A DNA stretch of 64,000 nucleotides from Plasmopara viticola (Eukaryota; Oomycota; Peronosporomycetes; Peronosporales; Peronosporaceae), in the NCBI GenBank assembly GCA_001695595.3, contig MBPM02000098.1, positions 62,001 through 126,000 of the forward strand. Reading direction: 5' to 3'. A program made the translations under genes and the position numbers. Below are positions 13,214 to 23,800 of this stretch, piece after piece; the stretch's first letter is position 1; every line of letters starts with the position of its first letter. The notes beneath the pieces were generated by a model. The model was not told the origin of the DNA. It made no database searches and worked only from the letters and a program-made list of their open reading frames with translations.

Positions 13214-13239
13214 TTCACCCGACTTGGCCGACGGGTGAA
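13214..13239. repeat. Short inverted repeat
   Basis: TTCACCCG (13214-13221) pairs perfectly with CGGGTGAA (13232-13239) across a 10-nt loop. It is an eight-bp stem 200 bp from a stronger hairpin. Confidence 0.4.
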
Positions 13240-13305
13240 GTTTCTGCAAGAAAGTGTTTTGCCATTAAGAACTTATATATATGGCATTGTCCACAACACC
13301 ATATC

Positions 13306-13500
13306 GTGCGTCAAGACGAAGTTTGCGGCCTGCAAGGCGTGCAGTGCATGAAGATGCTCGTCTTCAAGGATACTACTGGCACCAGCACCAGCATTAAGTT
13401 CAGGTACAAGCCCAATCCGACTGCAAAGAAATTGTACTGCAAGGTCGAGAAGGCCTCACCAGCGCAAACCAAGACTGACGACCATTGTAGTCGACTTTAG
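13306..13500 (+). pseudogene. Fossil ORF fragment with gene-like codon use
   Basis: A 64-codon frame, MRQDEVCGLQ to DDHCSRL. From about residue 16 (MKMLVFKDTTG, then IKFRYKPNPTAKKLYCKVEK) the codons end mostly in G or C, as in the real genes here and unlike the surrounding AT-rich DNA. In another frame, 5' of this, a further gene-like stretch (HNTISCVKTKFAACKACSA) ends in a stop, as if a frameshift separates two pieces of one older reading frame. No family is recognised. Probably a remnant of a small gene. Confidence 0.35.
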
Positions 13501-14070
13501 CGCATTTTTTACTGGAACCGCAAACACATGCCTACCCAAACTCATGGGCATGAATATTTCATGGATAGGTATGGGTATGAGTACCCAGTGGAGGACTCCG
13601 CTTCATACCAAGGTGGGTAGTGGTCTTGCAAAACGACTTTAATGAAAGCTGTATAAGCAGTTCTATATGGGTTTATGCGCAACGCTCTACGAGACTATAT
13701 ATAATCGATTGTGCTACTCTGATGACTTCAGTTCTATTCCCAGACTGAGTAAATGTGGACCTTGTAGAATATCTGCATGCGATATTCACATCCTACTGAT
13801 ATAAGCTAAAAAAGTGATTGTGTATCTAATACTTAAAATATCGTCATCATGGCAGGTAAAAGGTCCCACGCTTCGGACTATACGAGGGATTAGTCGGCAC
13901 GGTCTTACCAAATAAAGCACAAAGGACTGTACTGGATTTTTAAGCTACCGGAACCCAGATGTTAGGACTTGCGCGGGATGTTAGTAGCTATTCGACCCAT
14001 TTCTGAGATCGAATATCGTGTTCCTCATTACACTATTAGCCTTTTCTGTCAGTGGGGTGTCCAGCCGACC

Positions 14071-14108
14071 AAGCCAACACACACCCACTTTTGGGTGTGT
14101 GTTGGCTT
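14071..14108. repeat. Perfect 17-bp hairpin with 4-nt loop
   Basis: Arm 14071-14087 (AAGCCAACACACACCCA) pairs at all 17 positions with 14092-14108, leaving the loop CTTT. It is unusually strong for this AT-rich region and lies in gene-free DNA 770 bp upstream of the GPI13 start. Confidence 0.75.
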
Positions 14109-14141
14109 TCTGGGTGTAATTATTTGTAACGCTTAAGTGAC

Positions 14142-14585
14142 CTATCTAGGGCCGCCTCAGTTTAGATCGAACCAGGTACCTTTTGGTCCCATAAAGGGCT
14201 GTTTGAGATTCAGGCTAAGTAAACCCACGCGCTGAAACTAAAATGCTTCTGGCGCGAAATACTGGTAGCAATCCAACTCTTTTTTGGAGGCAGCCTTCCT
14301 TTTTCGGTCAGTCGGGCGTCTACCATTTGGATAGGGCAGTCACACTTTAGTTGTGATTGCTAATCCGCTCTAGTGTACTATCCCCGGCTGTCTTGATTTT
14401 AATGCTATGGGTATCAAATCAGGAACCTCCCCGTCCCATAAAGGGCTTAGATCTAACGCTAGGGCTGCTTTTTAGTACTTTATCTACGGCTGACTTAATT
14501 TCAATCCCATGGGTATCAAAACAGGCACTCCATGCGAATGACTGTTTGATCCATGGGGCTGGTCTGAAAGGGCTCTTGGGGCATA
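14142..14585 (+). repeat. Decayed tandem repeat
   Basis: Three diverged units share a cassette of the form GGCTG..TTGATTT..ATGGGTATCAAA.CAGG..CC. An exact 15-mer, GTCCCATAAAGGGCT, occurs at 14186-14200 and 14433-14447. ATGGGTATCAAA occurs near 14406 and 14509, about 103 bp apart. No protein is encoded. Origin unknown: satellite remnant or part of an old LTR. Confidence 0.55.
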
Positions 14586-14882
14586 TGGTCACAGATATTT
14601 GTCTCGTAAAATGAACAAAACATTTACGCTCTTTTTGTCTTCATGCGCTTGAAATGTGAAGAATATGGTGTGCTTTATATAAACTGAATTCTCGAGATAG
14701 CGATTTTACTTTCTGTATCAATTCCAAATTGATCCTCATAAAACTGAGTTCGCTGTGTGCAATGCTTTGTTTAAAGAGTAGAGCGTTTTACCCAAAATCC
14801 GAAATTTAGTAATTGCATTAGCACTAATAGTAGTAATAGGTATACTAATTTGTATGCTATTATCCATATTTGATCCTGCGTT

Positions 14883-17831
14883 ATGGGATTTCGCGTACTC
14901 GCGGCACTACTAGTGGTGCATGCCGCAGCGCTCTATTTATTTACCACAGGTTTCTTCCTCACCCGCTTCGAAGTGTCAGATCTAAGCAGCTGCCAAACAC
15001 ATCCATCGGATGCCAATGATATCGCCACGCATCTTCGAAGCGGCCATGACGACGCCATCGATGGTGCTACCCCAGGCTGCTGGATGCCTCGACGTTTCCG
15101 ACGAGTAGTTTTTGTGGTGATTGATGCGCTGCGATTTGACTTTGCAGCTACTAATACAAATTCTCGATGGTCAGAATTCTATAGCGATCGCCTGTCAATT
15201 ATCAACGATACATTGACCAGCGAGCCAGAACACGCACTGCTGCTCAAATTCGTGGCTGATCCACCAACGATGACGATGCAACGCCTTAAAGGCTTGACTA
15301 CTGGATCATTACCGACATTTCTGGATATCAAGGACAATATGGCAGCAAGCAGTCAGATTGTAGAGGACAATTTGTTGCGCCAGTTGCAAGCACAGCACCG
15401 TGGCGTAGTGTTCATGGGGGATGATACATGGGATGCGCTGTATGCTCGCGAGTTCACGAGAAAATTTGCTTTCGACTCATTTAATGTAAAAGATTTACAC
15501 TCAGTAGATCGTGGCGTGACGGCACACTTGTTTCCAGAGCTAGAAAAGTCGGACTGGGACTTGCTGATCGCGCACTTTCTAGGAGTAGATCATGTTGGCC
15601 ATACTCATGGGCCCAGCTCTGTCTTTATGGCTGAAAAACTGGATGAAATGAATAGTCTGCTAAAAAGATTGTTGCAGACTTTAAAACGTATGCCAGATGG
15701 GGAGGACGTACTACTGGCTGTGCTTGGGGATCACGGAATGTCCGCTGACGGTAACCATGGCGGCGCCAGTGACGAAGAGACCGGTGCTGCTTTGTTTCTT
15801 TATAGCAAGACGTCTCTTGTGGCTACTGGGTCAGCAGAGGATAACGAGGAGGCAAAAGCCCTGAAGCATTTTGCTGAAAAATTACTTGACAGCTCACGAG
15901 AGGTGCCGCAAGTGGACTTGGTGCCTACTTTAGCGCTGCTGAGTGGCTTGCCCATTCCTTTTGGGAATTTAGGGAGTGTGATTCCATCATTGTTCTTTGT
16001 GCCCCCATTATCTATGGAGAAAGGAGAAAACAGTGTGTTGGCTGCATTTCAAACGTTAAATCGGGCTTTGAAATTAAATCTAGACCAGGTGCGGCGTTAT
16101 CTCTTCAGGTACTCGTCTGCATCCAAATTACCCGAGCAAGCATATGATCAGCTGGAAAAACTATATGACGAAATTAAACGGATCGAGCAGCGCCTTGAGC
16201 AAGTGCAAAAGAGTAAAACAGGCATAGCTTATTCGAAAGCCGACCTTCCGCTGCTGTTGCGTCTCCACCAAAACTTAGTCAAGCAGCAGCAAACCTACTT
16301 GCGCGAAGCTTTATCGCTGGGACGGTCTATATGGACTCAATTTGACTTGTGCAACATGAGTTGGGGGATGCTGTTGCTTATTTGGGCCTTCCTCATTGGC
16401 GCCTCATTCACTCGTGTGGCTACGATTCAGTCAGAAGTAGATGTTATATGGAGTCCTCCGCTCGATGCTATCGCGGGCGTGAGCGGTTTGCTTGTCATAT
16501 GCCCCGCAAATATCAACTTACCATTTCTTCCCGCAGCTCCAACTTTGCGAGGGCTGGTCGCAGGAGCTTGCGCTATTTTAATTGATATGAGTTATCACCT
16601 AGTGTCTCGAAGATCGTTCACTAGTATCCAACACACGGCAATAAGCGTGAAAACATCTTTGGTTTCAATTTCAGCAGCGGGGATGGTAGCCGCAACTGTC
16701 GTGATATTTCATGCATTAGCACTACTCTCGAATAGCTATATCGTAGCAGAAGGCAACGTGATGCAATTCTTGTCGACGACGATCGGAATCTTTATGTTCC
16801 TATGTGCACAGCGGCTACATAGTACTCAAAAGACCGCTACGGGTGCTGCGTTAGCTTTCATCTTTGCCACACGATCTAGTAGCGCTCTGGAGCCACCTAA
16901 TATTATCAAGACAACTGCGACTTTGGAACGAACTTTTGTCCCACTGGTTACAATAGCAGTGCTTGCCGTTGGCTCCTCGGTGCAAGCTCTCAGATATACC
17001 AGTCAGAAGCTATCCTTCTCCGGATGGCTCATCCTCGCCTCGTCTATGGCTAGCTACTCTATCTGCGCAATTTTCTGGGCTGCTTCCCCAATCAATTTGA
17101 GCTTCTGGAGACTATGGCTGCCGCGCTTTATTTACTTGATCTTCTTGGGAACGCTTGTTTACCTCCTCGTAAGCATTGTACGAGCTAAACATCAAGTTGG
17201 CAATAAAGCAATTGGGTCAGCAATAGTCGAGCATCAACTATTGCTCTGGCAATTTATTCCAGCATATATGATAGTGCTGGGCCCCACGTCGCCGCTGTCA
17301 ATGCTGTGTCTCGTTGTACAATTTAAAAGCTTCGCGTTTGTTGTCACAAGTTACCGATCATTTTGTCCGACAGCATTTCAAGACGTCACACCATGGGTTG
17401 TGCTGTGGGCATCGTGCTCATATCAAGCATTTTTCACATCAGGGCATGCCAACACATTTTCAAGTCTTCAAAACGCAGCGGGCTTTGTGGGATTCGACAC
17501 ATTTAACTTTTTTACTGCAGGGGCTTTGCTTGGACTTAATACTTTTGGCTGCTTTGCGTTTGCTGTACTCGCGCTGCCTTGGCTGAACTCAAATCGGTAT
17601 CAATCGCGCCCTGGTTGTGCAGAGATGCTTCTCACATTCTCAACATATTTTACTTTAAACACGTTGGTTTCCACGCTGTTTGTCGCTTTGCAGCGAAGAC
17701 ATTTAATGGTGTGGGCCATCTTTGCGCCCAAGTTCATATTTGACGGAGTAGTGTTGCTTACCACCGAACTTATGCTGCTTGTATTGCTGGCACCGTTTCA
17801 AAGTACAATCAGGGATCAGGAAGTTACTTGA
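14883..17831 (+). CDS. PIGO: GPI ethanolamine-phosphate transferase 3 (PIG-O/GPI13)
   Basis: Intron-less 982-aa ER membrane enzyme. It adds the bridging phosphoethanolamine to the third mannose of the GPI anchor, through which proteins are later attached. An N-terminal signal-anchor spans about residues 4-27. The lumenal alkaline-phosphatase-type domain has RRVVFVVIDALRFDF (metal Asp81), PPTMTMQRLKGLTTGSLPTF (putative Thr nucleophile near 131), FLGVDHVGHTHGP (Asp236, His240) and LGDHGMSADGNHGG (Asp283, His284, His292). A charged helical segment near 405-450 precedes about a dozen hydrophobic segments from residue 485 to the end. Length fits the family (about 1000 aa). The start is the first ATG of the frame and directly precedes the signal-anchor. 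The stop lies 76 bp from the stop of the converging LRR gene. Confidence 0.95.
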   Translation: MGFRVLAALLVVHAAALYLFTTGFFLTRFEVSDLSSCQTHPSDANDIATHLRSGHDDAIDGATPGCWMPRRFRRVVFVVIDALRFDFAATNTNSRWSEFYSDRLSIINDTLTSEPEHALLLKFVADPPTMTMQRLKGLTTGSLPTFLDIKDNMAASSQIVEDNLLRQLQAQHRGVVFMGDDTWDALYAREFTRKFAFDSFNVKDLHSVDRGVTAHLFPELEKSDWDLLIAHFLGVDHVGHTHGPSSVFMAEKLDEMNSLLKRLLQTLKRMPDGEDVLLAVLGDHGMSADGNHGGASDEETGAALFLYSKTSLVATGSAEDNEEAKALKHFAEKLLDSSREVPQVDLVPTLALLSGLPIPFGNLGSVIPSLFFVPPLSMEKGENSVLAAFQTLNRALKLNLDQVRRYLFRYSSASKLPEQAYDQLEKLYDEIKRIEQRLEQVQKSKTGIAYSKADLPLLLRLHQNLVKQQQTYLREALSLGRSIWTQFDLCNMSWGMLLLIWAFLIGASFTRVATIQSEVDVIWSPPLDAIAGVSGLLVICPANINLPFLPAAPTLRGLVAGACAILIDMSYHLVSRRSFTSIQHTAISVKTSLVSISAAGMVAATVVIFHALALLSNSYIVAEGNVMQFLSTTIGIFMFLCAQRLHSTQKTATGAALAFIFATRSSSALEPPNIIKTTATLERTFVPLVTIAVLAVGSSVQALRYTSQKLSFSGWLILASSMASYSICAIFWAASPINLSFWRLWLPRFIYLIFLGTLVYLLVSIVRAKHQVGNKAIGSAIVEHQLLLWQFIPAYMIVLGPTSPLSMLCLVVQFKSFAFVVTSYRSFCPTAFQDVTPWVVLWASCSYQAFFTSGHANTFSSLQNAAGFVGFDTFNFFTAGALLGLNTFGCFAFAVLALPWLNSNRYQSRPGCAEMLLTFSTYFTLNTLVSTLFVALQRRHLMVWAIFAPKFIFDGVVLLTTELMLLVLLAPFQSTIRDQEVT

Positions 17832-17907
17832 AGGACGGTCAGTAATTTCAATTTGTTCATACAAACTGCAGAAATCCTATGTGGCTTACAATTTAAGCGC
17901 CTGCTTT

Positions 17908-20546
17908 TTAAGTTGAAGTGATAGCATGCACAATGGCATCATTTAGCTCATCATTGCTCGCTTCATTGCCCCCCCCTTGCTCACTCGTGAGCGCAGCAAC
18001 TTCGCGAATACCGTAGCACGAAATCATGACACATTCACACATACCAAAATCGGAGCTGGAGTCTTTAACAGTTGTCTCTTCGATGTAAAATCCTCCAAAA
18101 ATCGTCTCTTTTCGTGGTGGAGCAAGTGGAATATTGCTTGGAATGGTGACGCTTTCATCAGAACAAATTGCTCTCAACTTTTTATACGAAATTTCACGCA
18201 AGTTGCAACTCAAACAAAGCAAGCAAGAGTATACTGACAATGCATCGTCTGCTCGAGCAGGGTATTTTGGGGTAAGAAGCGAAAGTGCTCCGCAATGTGC
18301 ACATTTCATAATCACGATGCGGCCTTTGTACTGCTTGTACAGATGGACAACAAGGAGCGACCACAGAGCCTCCAAAGATGTCATCGTGTCGAACTGGTAA
18401 GCAGCATCCATTACTTCGGATGACCCTCGCACTTGCAGCTTTATTTTGATAGTTTGACGGCTCGAGTGCATCAAAGTACCGATCGCAACGACATCTCGGA
18501 GCCATCGGTGAACGCTCTTCAACTCAGTGCCATCGCTGAAAGAATAGCTTTCGATTAAAACTTGAGACTGCAATTATCGCGCGATGTCACGCTTAGCATC
18601 TTTACATGAACGAAAAGCGATATGCTGTTTATTGTAACACGTACCTTGATTTCGACATTCGCTGGATTGCCATCGACCTCAAAGTAAAGACCAAGCCTAG
18701 TAGCCTCTTTTTCGCTAAGCAGTATTCGAACATTTATATTATGTCCAGGTTCCTGTCATTACGTTTGCCACGATTAGTGTTTTCTATCACTTAACACGCG
18801 GTAAGATTACAAAAGTGAGTACCAGCGAGCTCGATACCTGAGTTGGTGACGTGGCAAAAGCGTCATCAACGTCATTTACGTTACATTCAGACATTACCAA
18901 TTCCTGCTCCTTGAAATCGCACATAAAGTCACTCAATGAATGTTCCTGATTAAGTTGAGCTATCGTATTTGTGTCGAAGTCATGACTATCTTCCCTTTTT
19001 AATTCAAACAACACTTTAGCAAGAAGAACAGCTCGACTCTCGCAAAAAATGATGTACCTCTCGTTGTAGACAGATCATAACTTTTTGTTCTCTGTCGGCT
19101 TGTTGTCGTCACAGTAAAATGGCGCTGATTTTTAAAGTAGTCGTCAACCGTTTGAGGTGGCTTTTGATATTCATGCATCCCACGCCCCTCCGAGAATGAT
19201 CTGGATCGCCTCTTCTCTTCCTCGCTACGACTTCCAATAGCAACACCCAAATTACCGCTCTTTGTTGGAAATGTAGACTGCGAATTTTGTATTTCGACAA
19301 AATGAGCAGGGATACCTTTAGCTTGTGGCAGTGGCGGATATCCTAGCACGAGCGCCGGGCTTTTCAAAGGAAAATCAACTCGACAAGAAGCCTTAGGATA
19401 CACGAAGACTTCCGCCGACTGTTTCCAGATTGGGCTCTCCGAGCTGCGCTCTTCTGACATCATAAGCATCCGCCGATATTTCATGCTACCTAACTCAGCG
19501 ACATTCCAGCGCTGACCATCCAATTCGATCAGCTCGCCCAGATAGAACAGCACCTCTCGTCGATAGTCCGGCCGTCGCGCAATTGGATTAAACTCCATTT
19601 TGAGAAATGTGAGTCGTGGAAGTCTTGTCAACAGCTCGACTTCTGAGATAGAGCGGATTAAGTTATGTGAGACATCTAGACGTTCCAGAGCTGTCAGTGT
19701 CTCGAGCCCCTTTAGCGACGAAATCTGATTGACTGCCAAATCCAACTCCCTTAAAACCCGCAGCGACTGCATCCGTGGAACGGAGTGCAGCTTGTTGTGG
19801 CACAAATTCAGCACGTGCAGCGACTTCAAAGCCACGTCGGTCTCTACTCTTTCAATTTTGTTCCAGCCTAAATCCAGTGTTTTCACGGCCTTTAGCAGAT
19901 TCAGAGAATCATCTACCAATTGCAACTCACAGCAATTCATCTGCAGCTTTAACAATTTTCTCCACGGCTTACATTCGTCCGGGTTGGGCGCCAACAATTG
20001 TCTTAGTGTCGTCACTTCCGTATGCTCAATATGGAGGTCCCGTAGCTGGGAAGAAAAGTAGTGCACATTCTTCAGACTTCTCGCCTCGGTCTTGAGCACC
20101 TCAAGAAATCGTAACGACGAAAAAATCTCCACTTCAATTGGATTTTGTGCCTCTTCTATCTCTGTCTGCGACTGGTGCAGCCGCAGTCGCTGCACCTCCC
20201 TCAATATCGTACTCAGCTTAAGCACTTGAAGATGGGCGCTAGCTTTCACCTTAAGCTGTATTTGTGGTTGAATGGTCCAAGCCTGCACAATACGCGTCTC
20301 AGCGTCACGCTTAGGCACCAAGGCGTCGTGCAAACGAAAGGCCAGGCGGTCCACCTGCGCTGCGCTTAGCACAAGAAATTGCTGGTTTAAGGACGTTACA
20401 TGCTGCTGTAGCGTTTCCTCCAGCGTTTTTAAAAACGTCTCCTCGTCTAGAGAGTTGTCGACGGTGATGCCTTGCTCTACGAAGATGAGCGGTGCGAGCT
20501 CTGGGGTCCCTGAGCTCAACAGCGCTCGAACTTCGAGACGATCCAT
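17908..20546 (-). CDS. STK11IP: STK11IP/LIP1-like leucine-rich-repeat protein
   Basis: Four exons on the minus strand: 20546-19058, 19013-18838, 18752-18645, 18567-17908. They total 2433 bp, 810 codons plus stop, in phase throughout. Residues about 1-170 form a helical N-terminal region. About 170-350 are leucine-rich repeats with the family signature HNKLHSVPRM, LKGLETLTALERLDVSHN and FLKMEFNPIARRPDYRREVL. A Ser/Arg-rich linker follows, then a C-terminal globular part with a probable four-Cys zinc site (MKCAHCGALS and CLLCLSC). The same order (N-terminal domain, LRRs, C-terminal PH-like region) is seen in animal STK11IP, which binds LKB1 kinase and acts on lysosomal membranes. The function in oomycetes is not known to me. 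The first exon alone would end in a short unrelated tail; removing the 44-nt intron joins it cleanly to the next exon. Confidence 0.75.
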
Positions 20547-20880
20547 TTAGCGGGATTTGCAATACTCGAAGCTAGTACCGGTAGGGTTTGTACGGCAGAT
20601 AGAATACATTTTATGGCTTCCTAATTACCGGTAGGAAAGAGATGATGTATACAAAGGTCGTTCTATTTGTTTTTAACACCTAGGTAGTAGGGAGCTTTAT
20701 AGACGTTCTGATGACAAGATAATTTCTAATTAAGCACGTTTTTGGCTTTAGAATTCATTGCAGCCGACCGAAGACCAAGAATGATAACCTAGGGTTTCTG
20801 TATCAACGGGGTGAGCGTCAAGAACAAACACAGAAAGGTAATTTATATCTGCTAAAACATGACGGGCCCCTGAAGGGACG
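20547..20880. other. Intergenic, no gene seen
   Basis: AT-rich 334 bp between the start of the LRR gene and the LINE relic. It presumably holds the LRR promoter. No clear element is visible. Confidence 0.5.
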
Positions 20881-23800
20881 AGGAAAGGGGGCCAGACGTG
20901 GCAAAAGCTGCACCAAGAGCCGAATTTCGGCGTACATCTGACGCTAAGATTAAAAAAGCGGAAGCTGCTTTGTTGGATCCAGACCGTGACCCACAAGATA
21001 AACGATGCGTCGCTTTAGCTGGAGTCCCCCAGCAGGTATTTCCGGAACTATGCCTTCCAGTGTGGATTCCGGCAAGAGTGCTCACGTTAAGTTTTTCTGA
21101 TACGGAAATAATGACCTCACTCGGTTCAACGCCGCAGACACCGTCGTGGTCGCTCTTCAAGACTTTAGGGCTATTCATAATGCTGGAATTAGTTTTCGGT
21201 GCACCGATTGGGAGGTTTACAGAATATTGGATGGTAAAACTGTTAACATTTGCGGTCGCAGATTCAAAGTTCAACCTTATTCCGAGTACAGTCACTGGTA
21301 TTATGTGGACCTTCAGCGCCTACCAGATGACGCCACGGATGGACTCATTTATGACTAGTTTGCCGAAAAGGGTACACTACCGGTGTTTATTACACCGGCT
21401 CAAGTTGTTGGTCGTCTTTGTTCACGCAGCCGTTGGGTATATTTGAACAAAAAAATGCCTGGTCTCAGTCATGCTCAATGAGCGGACTTCACTTCGACAA
21501 ATTCAGTCTTCAAGTCACAGCTATTCGGTCGTTCACCACCAGAATAGGGCCTACAATGATGCGATCCCTCCCTTCATTAAAAAATTCAAAACAAGGCCAA
21601 AATTCGCAAATCTGAGCTTGAGGAATCAAGTCGCGAGTCAGATGATGCTGGAAGCTTTCCACCAGCGTATGACAATGAGAACAACTCAAGAAACCATTCG
21701 GCAATGAGTGATGATTCTCGACTGGAATGTTAGCCACATAGTGGGGATCACTCTAATCCAAAACTTGATCCAGTTTCCTCATTGGAAAACATTAAGCGTA
21801 CAATTATGGCTAGACCAAAATCAGTCTGGCCAACGAAGGCAAAAGTTTCGGTGGGATCAATTCAGCGGCTATTTTCTTGTCTGTGCGCATCCATCGGACA
21901 AAACAATTGGTATTCAGTACCGTTGCCACCCCAACAGTAGGATTACGGTGTTCATCTACCTCCCAACGGGAATATCCGCCTATTTCTTCTATAAATTCTT
22001 ACGAATGGCTTCATGAAGGAGTGGAAGGGCCCATTGCGCCGGACCAAAAGTCGTTCTCTGGGCCACAATTGGACCCGCCTTAGTCTTGGGTTTCTTCTGT
22101 AACGGTCTCGAGGGTGAGCGAAGAATTATCAAACAAGGCCGTATACCAAGTCAATGCTGAAGAAATGACCCCTTCTCAACTTTGCGCGGTCATTAAGGAA
22201 TTCTTGGGATCTTTTACCCAAATTACTGACCCGGACATAGTACTATCAACGGTCCAAACACAATCAAGCCTTCACCGAGATTTTCTCGCTTCGAAAGTGA
22301 ATGCCAATTTTTACCACCTTCGGTCAAAGGCTTTCGGTCACGCGGTCCTCCGAGATTTGGTCACACGCGACTACCCATCGTTAGCCGGTGAGTCAATATT
22401 TGGCCGCGTCTCAACACTTTACCCAAACCAGACCGACTTTGACTTCCAGTCAGTTTTGGGTCAAAACAGACCCAATTCTGGCTAAAGTTGAAAGTGGCTG
22501 AGGCCGATCTAGCTCTGCAAATTATTGTATATGGACCCACTTAAATCGAGCCCGGTTCTCGAGGAGACAGCATCGGCACTGTCCCACTCGTTGTGGTTAT
22601 AACGGGACAACTCGACTCGGTCCGCCATAATAAATTCTCCCTTGATGGGAAGAATGATGGCTGGGCCACTTCCCTATGAAGTACGCAAAAATTTTGAGTA
22701 TCTGCGCAAGCAGACCACTTTAGTGGCCCACAGCTTTCCGTTTACCCGTAAAGTACAATGGACCCTAAAGGAATACTCAATTAAAACGAATGGTTTGAAT
22801 AATGCATCGCAACGAACCCTAAATTACTTCTCAAACACTTACACATAGTGGTAATTCAAGACGGGTATCAAAGGCTTTGAAAGAGCCTAATGTTACTGAA
22901 AGAAAGGTAGCTAAACTCCAGGTTCTGGTCTCAAAATAATTTGAGCACTTTTACAGGCCAAGCTGGTGATGGTTGAATATTAACACTTACTTGGCACGCT
23001 TCTTTTATGGATATCCTTCTTAGTATCTCCTAATCTGGGGTAATATTGACTCGACTTTAACATACATTCACGTACTATACGCGTCAATTCAGCCGGGACA
23101 CTGGGCTTATTTTTCTGGAAAGTTGCCCCGTCATTTTGGAAAAAATAGTCACTATATTGCTCAGGGGAACTTAAATACCGCCAATTCCAGTAAATTAGAT
23201 CAGGCACGACACGGCGATAGAAATCGTCTTCAAGAGCGCAATTAATTGCTTAACTGGATGAGTTCAATCCTTTTGGTCGACCCTTGGCGACTTCAAAAAG
23301 CCAATTTTCAACGATTTACAAGCCCCGACTCAGATTCAAATATTGACTATATTTCAGTCAGCTCTCAACTTTTTCACACGGCTTTCCAGGATATTCACCA
23401 TGACTTCAAAAGCTTGGCTGGAATGAGCGACCATAACGAAATTTCTTTTCGACTTGGTTGTTTAATCTCCAAACCGTCGAAAATGGCCGTATGGAAATGC
23501 CCAGTTCGGTTATTTCAGTTGCACAACTCCTTGAATGATTAAGCAAACTTTTTTGGGGTCCAAATTGGAATCTCTATAATCCGGATTTCCTTTTTGGTGA
23601 ACACAAACGGAAAGTTTAAAATTCCCTGCGTGAGAACGCATGCAAGTGCTTAAAAATCTTCAGCTTAAAGTAAATGAACTTCAGCATTTGCATGCTCAGG
23701 GAACATCTAGTGTCAATCCGGACCAGATTACTATTGCAAAATTCCAGCTTGAAGAAAAGCTGAATGAACAAAATTACGATTCGTCCAAGCAGAAATTTAC

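Noticed and set aside
14800..14882. Oomycete initiator-like motif (TTATCCATATTTG) before GPI13
   Set aside because: One or more mismatches to the consensus and AT-rich context; chance match likely.
18787..19014. Separate small gene starting MLFELKRED
   Set aside because: Joins in phase to the LRR gene through a 44-nt intron and to the next exons; part of one 810-aa protein.
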